A stretch of DNA of 64,000 nucleotides from Alligator mississippiensis (GCF_030867095.1 NC_081828.1:213989478-214053477), one strand, 5' to 3'. Positions 33,716 to 45,485 are shown, counted from the first letter of the stretch. The notes: generated by a model not told the origin, from the letters alone. A program made the numbers and translations.

Positions 33716-35640
33716 TATCTAAACCTGCCTTATACAATTACATGCCATTTAGGTGCAAAAAACAAACCAGGACGCAGCCCATAGTGCTCCCTGATGAGGG
33801 AGAACCACAAGGCCCACACCAGCTCCAGGATATGATAAGGACATGCCCATGGTCCTGGCAGGGGTTGCTATTACCTCCAGAGATATAGCCATATTACCAC
33901 CTCTGCCCTGCAGCACGGGGCCGCCATTCCTCCTGCCTAGCCTGGGAAGACAAGTTTAAATGGGGCTGCAGCCTTGCTAGTCCTTTCTGAGGAATTAAAA
34001 AAGACTCCCACACACATCCAACCATCAGTCTATTCAGAGTTTCCATCCTTTTGGGTCACCGCATTGAATACACGCAGTTTCTCATGAGGACACGAGGCCA
34101 AGGATAAACAAGTGAGATCCACACAGATGTGCAAGATAAACGGCTGCTGGAGAGAGTAAACCACTGCCCATCTGCAGGACTGGCTGCGCCCCAGCACTAA
34201 GCACGCAAATCCAGGGGCCTGGAGGGTGCCAGAGCACATATGCTTTGGAACGGCAGCCCACCATTACCAAACCGCCCCTCTTGACTTTCAGGCTTAGGGA
34301 AGACACCCGAATGCAATGCTGAAGGGCAAATTGCTCCATGACATGCAGAGCAACGAGACATGAAGAGCAAACGGATATGTTTTTCCTCCCTCCTCTCCCA
34401 CCCCGACCCTCGCCCTCCCACCCGGGTTAGGAATGTGATAAGCACATCAGGCAAGCCTCACAGCTAAAACGTGCGTGTGGGAAGAGCAAGCTTACCACCC
34501 TGTGAAACCCAACCTCCGTGTCCTGCAGTTCACGTGAATGAAGGCGGATTTCTTCCGACAGACCTGGCATTGCGTGACGGCCTCCTCACTCACAGTCAAA
34601 GGCAGCATCGTAAATAAAGGGACCAGTTTCTGCTCCTTCGAGTCTCACTAATGGCTTTGGTGGGAGCAGGGGCAAGTCCTGAGTTCCTTCGCAGGCCACT
34701 GAGCAAAACAAATATTCAAGTATTTGCAACCACAGCTCTCTCTGGGGGTTCACCTGTTGCCTTTCAACTCAGTTTACCCAGCTCTTGTCCTGCCATCATT
34801 ACAAGTGACACTGTGTCATGTCAGATACTGTGTCACCATGCCACTAGGGTCTAAGTGAACACAGCCCTTGCACGCATGGGCAGTGCATTGACTAATGGAG
34901 CCGTGGACTTGCTTAAAAGGTAAGGGTACGCTTGTCTTCCCTGCTCCTTCAGGGCTTTAATGCTGCTATTGTCACAGTGCAAATATATGGCTTTGATCCT
35001 GAAAGGTGCCAAGTGCATCCTGCAAAGCCAGTGCCTTCAGCAGGAGTGGAGGAGAGTGCCTAGGCTCAGAGGATGAGGCAATCATGTACGCCTTGCCTTG
35101 AGCATTTATAGGACACAGTTTCTTTCTTCAGCTTGTCCGCGAATACTCAGGGTGATCAATAACCCTGTGGCCAGGATCACTTTTCTGCTGTGCGTCACTA
35201 CAACTAAATCATATCAATAGCCCCGGCCCATGCGGTTTTGTACGTCCGGCACAGGATGGGAAAATACACTGCCCAAGTACTTCCGAAAAAGCAACCTCCT
35301 TCGATGGTGCTGTGTTGTGCTTATGTCCTAAACCTTCTTGCCTCACTGCCACGAACAGCCCCGTTGCAATGGACGGTGGTGTTTGCACTGGGATTTTTTT
35401 TTTTTTGTGACTCGCATTTCCACTTGCTAACCCCAGGGTTCGGTTTTACTGGAGATAGCAACGGCAGAAGGACAAAATCATACAATCTGCAAACAGGCCC
35501 CCCCTTATTTTTAAGCACCATCTTGCATCGTCTGCCTTAACCCTGCACTGCGACTATCACTGGTGAGAAATGTTAGCCACGATATCCTGGTGCAGACATG
35601 GGCAGTGGAATTGCTTGCGTGTGTGAGGAAAGGGGGATTT
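33716..35640. other. Unassigned non-coding DNA
   Basis: No exon or clear repeat recognised. Confidence 0.35.
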
Positions 35641-35715
35641 GGTCCATAGGGGATGTCTGTACTGGTGCCACTGCTGTGACTGCAGCGTAGTGTAGACATG
35701 CCCAAACTAGCTCGG
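35641..35715. mobile_element. Small palindromic MITE-like repeat
   Basis: GGATGTCTGTACTGGTGCCA faces CGTAGTGTAGACATGCCC in inverted orientation. The GGGCATGTCTACAC-type terminus matches the ends of the elements at 42156 and 44409. Confidence 0.45.
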
Positions 35716-37150
35716 AGCCTGGAAGCAGCAGCGCAGGGCTCAGTGTAGGCCACTTTGCCTTGCACCTGTGACTATGGTGCAAGCTTCTGCTGAAGAGTCT
35801 CTGTCCTGTTCCCACTAAAATCAAATAGCCAGATCCACAGCCTGGTTCAAGTGGAGCAAAAGCAGCAAGGCCAATTACCCAGCTGGCTTAGAGTTTTGCC
35901 AGGAGATGTCTATGGGAAGACAACAGGGCACCATTATGGTCTGATTTTCGGTGTAAAGATCACCATGGGGTTGATATTGCCTTACATGCATATCACACAT
36001 GCATGTTCATGTGTGGTTGTATATATTTTCTTATATATACGGGAACACACACACCATACACCCCTATGCATAGGTCCATTTCTCTGCACCCATTTATAAA
36101 GTTTTGATTTTAAAAAGCACATGATAGCAAAATTTATCAACACTGATCTTCAGGTCTCTACCGAGATTTGACAGTTGAAGACATCAGATATTTAGAATTT
36201 TGTTTTCCTGGTTTCTAAAAGGCACTTTTTCTTATGATGTGCAACAGCAGGGTTAAAAACAATAAACCATTACACTTCCCACTCGATCTATAATAAATGC
36301 TTCAGCATCATTACAATGCACGTTTATCATCCATTTCTGCTATGTAGCATTTGATCTTCTTTTCCTTCACCATTGAAATGAAAAGCAAAGAAGAATAAAA
36401 CAATAGCTTAACACTGAATCACTCAGGATCTCATACGTTCTTTTTAAATATGGTTCCTGCATTGCTGAAAGTCATAATATTGCTTTGGTGCCTAGTTAGA
36501 CCCAGCACCGGTGATCTCTGCTGCATTCATTTCCAATGGCCCCTTGCTGACATGTTTAAGAATTCAGACAGGAAACTAGTAATAAGAGCGTGTTGTGAAA
36601 GTTTAAGCAACAATCAGGGTTTTTCCCCATTTAACGGAGGAAGTAGAAATTAATTGGAGTAAGAACGTTTAGTAATAAACTTCTCGGCACACAAGTACAG
36701 TACGTATAGCTTCATATGCGGGACGTGAGTTGCTTGGTGTAGTCAAGACCTTTCTTCTCAGTGACCGGGGAGCTCCATTTCCACCAGCCAGCCTGCTTGT
36801 CACTGAAACTGTCCCTGTTAAAGAGGAGACCCTGCAGTGAGATGGCCTTGGAAACCAGCACGAGCGGCTTCAGGAGAGAGGCTCTTACTTCCACACCTAG
36901 GCAGTGTGCACTGGGTTGCACCGTTCAAGCTTAGCTCCCTGGAAAGTCCCCGAAAAAGAAGGAAACTGTCTGTTGTTAAACACATTAGAAGACATTATTA
37001 AACCAGTCTGGAACCGCTTAACAATATTTCCATCAACCGGTGTATAAAATTGTGCTGCAAAATCAACTCAAGACAATACTGGGGCAGGGGTGCAGAAACC
37101 CACACCCCCTACTTACATTGCCCATTAAATGCATCACGCCCAACCCCTAA
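35716..37150. other. Likely GJC2 3' flank and 3' UTR region
   Basis: Immediately downstream of the GJC2 stop, so it should include its 3' UTR. No convincing minus-strand AATAAA was found in this stretch, so the 3' end is not placed. Confidence 0.4.
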
Positions 37151-38401
37151 CTATATCCATACAGACGTCTTTCCATCTTTGCTGCTAGAGCTGCCTTTCT
37201 CTGAACTGGCTTTGGGTTTTGTGCCGTGTTTCTCCTGGGCGGTGTTGGCCCTGTTCTGCTCCACCACAGTCCCACCCGAAGTCGGGCTGCTGGTCCTAGA
37301 GGGCTGCGTGTTGGCTTGCGGGGCGTTATAGCTCTGGAACGCTATGTCTAATTGCTCCTGGGCCACCCGCAAGTGTTTATGGAGGGTGGACAGATCGGTC
37401 GGGATGTTCTCGTCCGGGCTCGTGCACTGCTGCTCCTGGGCAACGTTAGCCAAGTTCTGCTCGTGCGGCATCAGGCTGTTGGGGATCTTGGTAGACTTCT
37501 CGGATTTCACGACCAGATTGTACTCAGGAGGGCAGGAGATGTTCTTCGGGTAGGAGTAGTTGTAGGGGGGCTGCCTGAAGCTATTGATCTTTCGGTTGCG
37601 AATGGCATCTCGAATGGTCCCAAACCCCAAGTGGAACATCTCGCACATGTTGAGCAACAGGCACAGGCAGCTCACGACGTACATCACCAGGAGGAAGATG
37701 GTTTTCTCCGTCGGCCGGGACACAAAGCAGTCCACTGCGTGAGGGCAAGGGGCTCGGTTACAGACGTAGTAAGCTTCCACCTCGAAGCCATAGAGAAGAT
37801 ACTGCCCTATCAAGAAGCAGACTTCAAATGAAGCTCTGGCAAGGAGCTGGAAGACGTAAATCTTCATCAGCCCTTCTTGCTGGATGCGTCTCCTCCCGTC
37901 GTGCTTTTGCGGCTCCTTGCTCTTCTCCTTGTCTTTGGCCTTCTCGTTGTTTTCCCCCGTGTTGTCGGAGATCATGGGCTCCTCTTCATCTGCTTCCATG
38001 GGGTCTTCCAAGTTCCGGACATCCTGCCAGTTCAAAGCAAACTTCTTCTTCTTTTTGAACCCCCTAAACCGCTTCTCCTCCTCCGTGGACCTAGCGATCC
38101 TGTGGATGGCATAGCCCAGGTACATGACGGATGGGGTGGATATCATGATGATCTGAAAGACCCAGAATCGGACGTGTGACAGCGGCGCAAAGGCATCGTA
38201 GCAGACGTTGTCACAGCCCGGCTGCTTGGTGTTGCACGTGAACTTGCTCTGTTCATCGGAGTAGATGGACTCCCCCCCAACAGCTGTCAGGACGATCCGG
38301 AAGACAATGAGCACCGTGAGCCAGACCTTCCCCACGAAGGTGGAGTGATTGTGAATTTCTTCTAGCAGACGGGTTAAGAAACTCCAGCTCATGTTGGTCA
38401 T
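37151..38401 (-). CDS. GJC2: Gap junction protein gamma-2 (connexin-47)
   Basis: An intact 416-residue connexin in one coding exon. Six subunits form a hemichannel, and paired hemichannels join neighbouring cells; in mammals this paralogue serves oligodendrocytes. Four membrane spans lie at about 22-42, 78-98, 180-204 and 232-254. The first extracellular loop has C56-x6-C63-x3-C67 and the second C214-x4-C219-x5-C225, the invariant connexin cysteines. The start [20 protein letters not shown] and loop segment [20 protein letters not shown] match GJC2 rather than GJC1, which starts at MSWSF. The C terminus ends in SVWI, the gamma-connexin ZO-1/PDZ-type tail. The cytoplasmic loop (about 101-179) is Lys/Glu-rich, unlike the Pro/Ala-rich mammalian loop, and includes five consecutive Lys at 116-120. 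No frameshift is seen. Confidence 0.97.
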   Translation of the reverse strand: MTNMSWSFLTRLLEEIHNHSTFVGKVWLTVLIVFRIVLTAVGGESIYSDEQSKFTCNTKQPGCDNVCYDAFAPLSHVRFWVFQIIMISTPSVMYLGYAIHRIARSTEEEKRFRGFKKKKKFALNWQDVRNLEDPMEADEEEPMISDNTGENNEKAKDKEKSKEPQKHDGRRRIQQEGLMKIYVFQLLARASFEVCFLIGQYLLYGFEVEAYYVCNRAPCPHAVDCFVSRPTEKTIFLLVMYVVSCLCLLLNMCEMFHLGFGTIRDAIRNRKINSFRQPPYNYSYPKNISCPPEYNLVVKSEKSTKIPNSLMPHEQNLANVAQEQQCTSPDENIPTDLSTLHKHLRVAQEQLDIAFQSYNAPQANTQPSRTSSPTSGGTVVEQNRANTAQEKHGTKPKASSEKGSSSSKDGKTSVWI

Positions 38402-38436
38402 ATGGGCTAATCAGTTATAACCTGCCAGAAAAGTAA
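38402..38436 (-). other. GJC2: GJC2 5' UTR and splice acceptor
   Basis: On the minus strand CTTACTTTTCTGGCAG precedes GTTATAACTGATTAGCCCAT and the ATG. This gives a good acceptor with AG at 38423-38422 and a 20-base leader from 38421 to 38402. It implies a separate non-coding first exon upstream, the usual connexin gene layout. That exon was not located. Confidence 0.75.
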
Positions 38437-40099
38437 GGGGTGGGGAAGAAAACAGAACACACAAGTTAATATAAACTCACTGGTCATGGCAACACACTTC
38501 AGGTTACGAGTGGCACTAGATGACAAAGGGGTGATGTCACAGGGAAATCATTTCATTCCAGAGATCAGCATCATTTCTCCTAGGCGCTCACTGCAAACAG
38601 CGCTGCTGTTTGCACACTGCAAGGCACTGACGCCATTCGAGACCCTTCCCCTTACTTCACCCCGCTACACTTGAGCTCCTAAATCAGGTCCAGACTCTGC
38701 ACACGTTGGGGAAGCGCGTTATGTTCGCTCAGGCCTTGATCTTGCTAGGTGTTCTTTGCAGGCAAAGCCCGGTGGACAGGCACATACACACGAAGCAATG
38801 ACAGTGCTTACCGGAGAGATAATGGGCATGCACAACATGGTGTATGCACACGTGTGGTGTATGCGTGCAAACATGCATTACATACACAAACCATACGCTA
38901 AAGGGACATTATTAAGGCTTCGAGCCCCTTTTGCTTTGAACCCCCCCTAGTTTGCGGCCTATGTTAAGATGCTGCAGTGGTTTTCAACCGGTTTAGACCT
39001 GAAGCAGCCCCGCAGAAAATGCCAGCTCTCAGCTTTCCCTCACATTTTGAGTAGAGAAAAATCCTAGAGCAATTCTTCCATTGCAAAGCATGCGGAAAGC
39101 CCACAGCAGCTCGGGATGGGTTTGACTATGGATTTGTATTTGGAGTCTCTCCATTTATCTTGTGAATCGCGTGTAGGTGTTTGCTCACCTAACAGTAGTA
39201 ATATTGCCCAACACCTTTAAAAGGATCTCCTGGCACCCCAGAGCACCATGGCACCCTGGTTAAGTATCACTGCCGCCATGTTATCAGGACCATGCAGATG
39301 AACCAAATGCAGATGGGAAGGCGCCTGGGTGTCAGGAAGTTGTAAGCTCATGTATGTTGAACTCACTTGAGAGACGGACTCATCATGAACCTCCGCTATT
39401 TGGCTCGCACATGCCAACAGGTCACGAGGTGAGCAGACCGTGGCCTACAAAAGCTCGTGATTCTCCAAATCAGTGTCCAAGGGGCTGCCCTCTCCTGCCT
39501 TCAAGCTGATACAGGCAATAAAATACCGCAGAGAACTGACCTGGTACATACTCAGCTCTAACCAGAGGGACACGGCGGGTGCAGACCCTGGCAGAAATGA
39601 GCTCTAGTTCCTGAAGGACATTTTGCTGTCAAACTAAGAAAATAGGCACAAGAAGCAAACAGAACAGGGGGAGATCAGTCCCATCAGGCTTTTTAATTTC
39701 TTTTTTGCGGGGAAAGCAAAACTTAAAGCTGCTAAAATCAAATACAAATCACTTTAATTAAAAAAATAGAGCAACAGATAAGGATGGAGGCATTTATCAA
39801 ACACACTGCTCTGAGTCCAGCATTAGCTGGCTTGTGAATAGTGCCGGACTTTAATCTTTTTGTTGGTGGCACAATTATTCACAGACACAGATCAAGGTAA
39901 GTAATCATTTTATTCCCTGCCTTGAAAATAACACGAGAGTCAGGCAGCTATGTGACTCTTTGTCCGCCTCTAGCGGCAGCCAGGGGAGAGACCGGTGGCC
40001 CCGCTACCACCACGACTGTCAAAACTTAGTGTAGCATTGACAACCGAGGCTCATTCACCGAGAACCATGGGTTGCACGGTGGGTGCTAACAGCCGGTCT
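38437..40099. other. Unassigned DNA upstream of GJC2
   Basis: It probably contains GJC2 intron 1. No exon of GUK1, the expected upstream neighbour in mammals, is recognised. Confidence 0.4.
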
Positions 40100-41300
40100 G
40101 AAGATGCAGCACTACATTTACATGCCTTTCGTGCCTGCAAATTATTATAGAGCACGTTGTCAGCAATCTCAGTTCGAGGATGATCTCTGCCACAGCTCAC
40201 TGATGGGTCTTGAGGTGACTTAAGAGTCCAATCCTTGAGCCACAGACCCGTCCACACAAGTTGCAGGTCTGTCCGTCCTCTGCTCTCTCTTCTTTGCTTC
40301 AAGGGCAAGACGTTTTATCTGGTTGAGGTTGCAGCACCATTGGAGTTGGTTAGCAAGCAGCTCCTCCCAGCTCTCGGTGTTGGTTTCTGTTTTCTTGATG
40401 CTTGCCTTCCATGTGTCCCTGAAGCATTTCTTCTGGCCACCGCCAGACCTCAGGCCACAACGAAGCTGAGAATAGAGCGCTTGGTTTGGGAATGAAAAGC
40501 CAGGCATCCGCACACAATGTCCAGTGCAGCAAAACTGGTGCTTGAGGATCACCAACTCGATGCTGGTGACTGTGGGTGTCTATATGTATGCTACAGGGAG
40601 GCGGCACTTTAACGAGAATGGCTCTGAAAGTCACTCTGATTAAAGTGCGTGCAGCGTCACATGTATTCAGTGTCAAAACGGTGGAGGGAGCACTTTAATT
40701 AAATCTTATTTGACAAGTTTTAGTTAAATCCCCGCTGCCATTTTGAAACCCAAGGGTGCTGAATACATGTGATGCTGAGGCTGCTGGAGCGCGCTAATTA
40801 GCACGCTCCAGCACATGCACAGTGGACTTGATTAATTGAGTCTGCTCTGACGCATGCTAATTAGCACCCGTCGTAGAAGAGGTCCGTCATGTGTATAGGT
40901 GCCCAGTGGCTTCAGCAAGGATGCTGGTGTTTGTACGGGGATTTTCCCATTTGATGCAGAGGGTTTTCTGGAGGCATCATCGGTGACACCTCTTCAGGCT
41001 CTTGAGATGACAGTGATAGTTTACCCACGTTTCACATCTGTAGAGCAGAGTGGGGATGATGACCGAGTTATAGATCTGGATCTCGGTGTCTTTTTGGAGA
41101 TCGCGATCCATAAAAAGACGATGAAGCAACTTCCCACAGGAGGGACTTGCAGACTGGAGGTCATGCTGGATCTCCTCATCGATGTGGCTACCGATGTAAG
41201 GGAAGTGCTCCACTACCTCCAGGGTCTTTTCCACAATGGCAGTTTGAGGAGGGAGTCACACGCACGGCCTGGAGCAGCCCAGGCAAGAATTTCCAGGTCT
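40100..41300 (-). pseudogene. Decayed LINE reverse-transcriptase fragment, split by a later insertion
   Basis: The minus-strand frame 41234-40977 reads VVEHFPYIGSHIDEEIQHDL, YNSVIIPTLLYRCETW and LKSLKRCHR. After one stop it continues CLQKTLCIKWENPRTNTSIL. The frame 40555-40220 continues VILKHQFCCTGHCVRMPGFS and FPNQALYSQ, and ends with WEELLANQLQW. This is the C-terminal part of a non-LTR retrotransposon protein of the type with YLGS..DE, LLYGCETW and GHV.RM motifs. The catalytic YADD region is absent, so it is a 5'-truncated dead copy. The DNA transposon at 40574-40905 interrupts it. Confidence 0.75.
40566..40913. mobile_element. Non-autonomous DNA transposon, family B copy 1
   Basis: A 332-base element (40574-40905) with inverted ends GGGTGTCTATATGTATG and, from the right, TGGGCACCTATACACATG. 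It separates the two parts of the reverse-transcriptase fragment. The flanks GTGACTGT and GTGGCTTC could be a decayed 8-base target duplication, matching at five of eight positions. It is homologous to 51493-51774, sharing GAGGCTGCTGGAGCGCGCT. Confidence 0.7.
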
Positions 41301-42155
41301 AGTTATAGGTGCAGTCAGGACAAAAAAAAGCTGGCATGTTAATCTGGTTCTGAACAGTGACATTTTGTGAATCAATGGATTGTTTTTTTAAAGCAGGGAC
41401 AAAATGTGATGGCTTGTTTTTACTCCAGCTGAATGATTTCCTTTCACAGAAGTGTGCTCTGTGTACCAAGACTGGAGCTGTGCATCAGTGTCTCTTGTTC
41501 TCCAGCAAGTCCTGACAAGAGGCTGGGTGCTTGTCTGCAGCCTGATTCAGGCACTTTAACACGCTAAAGCAGATCCCCACTGCTCAGACACACTAAACCT
41601 GGCTGTGTCACATCTGTCTGCAGGGGTTTTGCCATCGGCTGTCGCAGAACCCGGCCCAGGAAGCAGCAGGAGTGAAATAAATCCCAGCCCCAATGAGTAG
41701 CATGCACTTGTTAAAACAAACTCAAGAAGAAATGCTGACAAAACAAGGCATCCCTCTGTCTGCAAGGCTTTCCCCTCAGGAAGGAAAAGGAAGAGTGGAT
41801 GTGTAGGTGGCAAATGTTAATCATATCTCTCCATGCAGTACTGGAAAGAGCTCGGGTGTTATGTAACGAGCAGCGCCCGTACAAAAGCCATTGACGGAGC
41901 GTTCACTGACTCCTGCAGGGCCGGGGCTTTATCTGAGATTGAAAACCACGGGCTAATCTCTTGGAGGCGGGGGTGTCCTTTCTCCAGTCGCAGGTGCACA
42001 TGCATATGCACACACAGAGATGTGAGTCTGAAGTCAGGGTAGATATGCACCTTTATAGATGAACTAAATACGATCTATATGAGAGAGCACGAGTCTTCGT
42101 GAACCCAGGCTCATTTCCTCAGATGCCATGAAGGGACGCACACATCGTACACACA
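41301..42155. other. Unassigned non-coding DNA
   Basis: No exon or clear repeat recognised. Confidence 0.35.
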
Positions 42156-42299
42156 GGGCATGTCTACACGTACATTTACACCAGCTTAAATTTACTGCAC
42201 AGTAAATGGGAATAGGCTGGCATCTACACATGCAGGCGTTAAAAGTGCATTAATGCTATATGTGAACTGACTTGGGACTAAGATTAGTCCCAAGTCAGT

Positions 42300-42337
<38 letters not shown>

Positions 42338-42552
42338 TTACTACATAGCAAGGAGTCTACATGTGCATTACTACGCAGTAACTAATTGGGCATGAATTTG
42401 ATACCTGCAAGATGCAGATATCAAATTTATGCTCAAGTCGGCGTAAATCACCATATTGACTGCACAGTACGGGCTTGCACATGTAGACGCGCGTCTGTAC
42501 CGCTCAGTAATTTCAGTTAACGCACAGTAAATGCCCACATGTAGATGCGCTC
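42156..42552. mobile_element. Non-autonomous DNA transposon, GTCTACAC-ended family
   Basis: The left end GGGCATGTCTACACGTACAT mirrors the right end, which reverse-complements to GAGCGCATCTACATGTGGGC. The interior repeats CAGTAA-type words. A perfect inverted repeat of 16 bases with a 2-base loop (42266-42281 with 42284-42299) sits beside a (CA)n tract at 42301-42335. Confidence 0.65.
42301..42335 (+). repeat. (CA)n microsatellite
   Basis: About 17 uninterrupted CA units. Confidence 0.95.
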
Positions 42553-43604
42553 ACACAGACACACTTACTTCTTGGTTTGTAAAGCCTCTTCCTGGTTTCT
42601 CCTCCAGGCTTCTCTGTTTTTTATGGCCTACACATCAGCCAAGAAATGGTGCCCAGAAGAAGGGCCGAATTCAGTGTCCTCTGCACTAGTTGGCTGCAAA
42701 CACAAACGAGCTGCCCTCTGTGCATCTTAAGTCGCGGAGGGATGTTCTGGAGCTTGGCCTGGGGATGACGCCTGCATGCTCACAGCTGATACCTCAAGTA
42801 CCTGGAACATGCATTCGAACCAGCGGCAGCTGCCATTGCTCAGTACCACGCAGGATTGTGGCCCGGTTTGGACCTGCCCATCCACCCAACAACTGAACTC
42901 ACCCCGAAGATTGCTGCTGCTTCACGGATAGCCTCTATGAGGGGACATACATGGGGTGGCAGGCAATTATAACATGGGAAGCATGTTGCTGTTCTGGTCA
43001 GTGGAACTCCAGCAGGGCCCCCTTTCATCTCCTTGCCCACTGTAGGACCACAGGAAGGGGCTCTCCAGCCATTGTGTCTGGTCCCCCATGTTCATGTATG
43101 TCCAAAGAGTCCTAAACTTCACATCTACCCAAAGAACCTTGTCACACAATAGCCATACACTCTTGTTTCATACTTTCCTGGGGTCTCACTGGCTAAGGCC
43201 TCAGTGGGGCTCCACCAGAGTCAATGAGAGTTTCACCTACACTCTTGGAAGTCGGCAGGAGTGGGGTTACATCCAGTGGGATTTTTATTTTACATCTACA
43301 TTTTCCCTCACTGAAATGGGGGAATCTCACTTCTGATGAGCCCCAGGACATGAGCCAAACACAACAGAGCTGTTCTCTCCACTGCCAACCTTGATACTAA
43401 TGCAGAAGATAACGATCAGATCCAGGACTTGAAATATAGGAAACATTCCTCGACTGTCAAGAGGTCTCAAGTAAAGCAAACCAGAATTTTCCACTGCTAC
43501 TATTTCCCTATCTAATAACCCCTTTATAAACACACCGCCGTCAAGCGTTGGAGGCCTGATGGAAGCAGTAATGGGGCCTTCCACTTTACAAAGGAAGTTA
43601 TTTG
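42553..43604. other. Unassigned non-coding DNA
   Basis: No exon recognised. Text at about 43190-43280 resembles a common reptilian short repeat (GGCCTCAGTGGGGCTCCACC) but was not delimited. Confidence 0.35.
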
Positions 43605-43735
43605 TCTTTATCCCCCATTTTACACCTAGAGAAACTGAGGCACAGAGCAGGGACTTCCCAAAGCCACGTATCAGGGCAGTGGTGGGGTTGGGAATAACAC
43701 CTTCTTTTGCAACCCCCAGTCTGACCCTTTGAATC
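43605..43735 (-). repeat. MIR SINE
   Basis: Antisense MIR with CCCCCATTTTACACCTAGAG, AAACTGAGGCACAGAGCAGG and GACTTCCCAAAGCCACGTAT. Confidence 0.75.
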
Positions 43736-43834
43736 AAAATGTCTTTCAGAAGCTAGCTGGGTCCAAACCTGTCTTGTGCACAGTGAAAATGAACCAGCTT
43801 AGCCAACTACATCCGTGAACCGTAAGCAGATCGG

Positions 43835-43945
43835 AGCACGGACCGTCTTTATTCTATGTTTGTACAGCACCTAGCACCATGGCACGTGGGTCCAGGGCTG
43901 CAGCGATGTGTTACCACAATACACATAAATACTAGTGCATGTGCA
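43835..43945 (+). mobile_element. L2 LINE, 3' end
   Basis: GACCGTCTTTATTCTATGTT, TGTACAGCACCTAGCACCAT, GG and CACAATACACATAAATACTA follow the L2 3' terminus. Confidence 0.65.
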
Positions 43946-44004
43946 AGTAGGGGGGGCAGTTTGATTTTGACTTGCTTTTTTGATTTTGATGCTTGGGGGG
44001 GTTG

Positions 44005-44265
44005 GGATATGATAAGGCTTTACAAAATACTAAATGGTGAAGAGAAAATAAACAGGCGTTTATTATTTCCTCTCTCACACAATGCAAGAACAAGGGGTCC
44101 TAAGATGAAACCAGTAGGGGGTAGATTTAAAACTAACACAAGGCAGTTCTTTTTCACACCGCGTGTGATGGCAAATGTGCAACTCCAGATGTTGCCACCA
44201 GATGTAGCAGAAGCTGGCAGTTTAGCCCGATTCAAAAAGGGACTGGAATAAATCTTGGAGGAAAG
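44005..44265 (+). mobile_element. CR1-type LINE, C-terminal coding fragment
   Basis: One plus-strand frame reads DMIRLYKILNGEEKINRRLL, FPLSHNARTRGPKMKPVGGR, FKTNTRQFFFTPRVMANVQL and LARFKKGLE. This is the end of a CR1-type reverse-transcriptase protein. The frame is open for about 80 codons although the element is truncated. Confidence 0.8.
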
Positions 44266-44408
44266 GGGCATCGGTAGCTACTGGGCCTGGGCACAAGGGA
44301 CACAGGCCCTGAACCAGAACTTCCTAGACTTAAATGCTGGAGGCAACAGGTGGGAAAGAAACAGTGGAAAAAACCCTGGTTACTCTCCCGTTCAGCATCC
44401 GCTCCCTA
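44266..44408. other. Unassigned spacer
   Basis: No recognised feature. Confidence 0.4.
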
Positions 44409-44657
44409 GCCGTGTCTATGTGATCATTAATGCGCAGTAGTTACTGCGCATTTAATTTAATACCTGCTTAATGAAGTATTAAGTAAATGCGCAGTTACTA
44501 TGCAGTAGCACTGGTGAACGCCTTTTTAGTGACGCTACGGCGCAGTAGCCTAGTAATACCGCGCAGCAGCATATTAGCACTGTCCGTGCTGTGACGTGCT
44601 ACTGTGCAATATAATTATTAAGCTACTGTGCATTAAGCGTCTCATGTAGACGCGGCC
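44409..44657. mobile_element. Non-autonomous DNA transposon, GTCTACAC-ended family
   Basis: The left end GCCGTGTCTATGTGATCATT and the reverse complement of the right end, GGCCGCGTCTACATGAGACG, are related. The interior is rich in GCGCAGTAG and TTACTGCGCA words, as in the copy at 56262-56518. Confidence 0.65.
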
Positions 44658-45417
44658 CTGCCACCGTGTGACACGGTCTGACCCAGTAAATGGCAGGTCT
44701 TTCATGCTTATGCTGCGACGAGCTGCGCGTGGTGTTTCAGAAAGGCTAAGCAGGAATAACTACAAACCCCCCAGGGTCATTAAGCAGCAGCAAAAGGAAG
44801 TGCTACCACGTTATCCTGTGACAGTGAAGAAAGTTACTCGTCACCTCTGGCCTTACCGATGGCTGTGCACAGCATGACCAGGGCAGGACAGGAAGAGTAA
44901 CACCCACAACCTTTGATCTTCAACCGCAACTTTTAATTGAACTTTTTGGACTCCTTTTAATCGTGGCTGAGAAAACTGCTAATGCAACAAGAAGAAGAAG
45001 AAGTGCACCTCCCCCCCTGCCCTCTTCCCTGGATATCTGTACGTGCTGCTTGCTTGTTCTTAAAACTGTAACGGTTACATTTTAAAGCCTCCAATTTTGT
45101 GCCCACAGTCAGTTATGGGCAAACTTCGGAGGGCAAGTATTTGCAGACATAAAATCAGGGCAGCCAGCCAAGCTCTGACTGAGGGAGATTGCGGAAAAAC
45201 GTCCCTCTGGAAAGCTGTGCCATCACTGCCAACTTCAGCATCCAAGCATCCAGCAATGCCAGGACATGGGTCTGTCTGTCTGGCAGTTCCTAAACCAGCA
45301 TGCAGATGACCCCATGTGACTAGTTGCATCTGCATTTGATTGCAATTGCAAAAGTACAGACAGCTTCAAAATTGTTGGCTGTGGATGTTGTTGAACCTCT
45401 CCTCCTATTGCAGATTC
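44658..45417. other. Unassigned non-coding DNA
   Basis: No exon recognised. A short (AAG)n run lies at about 44985-45003. Confidence 0.4.
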
Positions 45418-45485
45418 ACAGACACAGGGCTGGAGGGGCCCTCAGAGGTCATCTAGTCCAGTCCTGAGGCAGGATTATGCCTATC
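45418..45485 (-). mobile_element. CR1 LINE, 3' end fragment
   Basis: ACAGGGCTGGAGGGGCCCTC followed by AGAGGTCATCTAGTCCAGTC is the antisense CR1 3' end. Confidence 0.8.

Noticed and set aside
37352-38179. Plus-strand frames of 60-159 codons opposite GJC2
   Set aside because: Antisense shadows of a GC-rich conserved coding exon.
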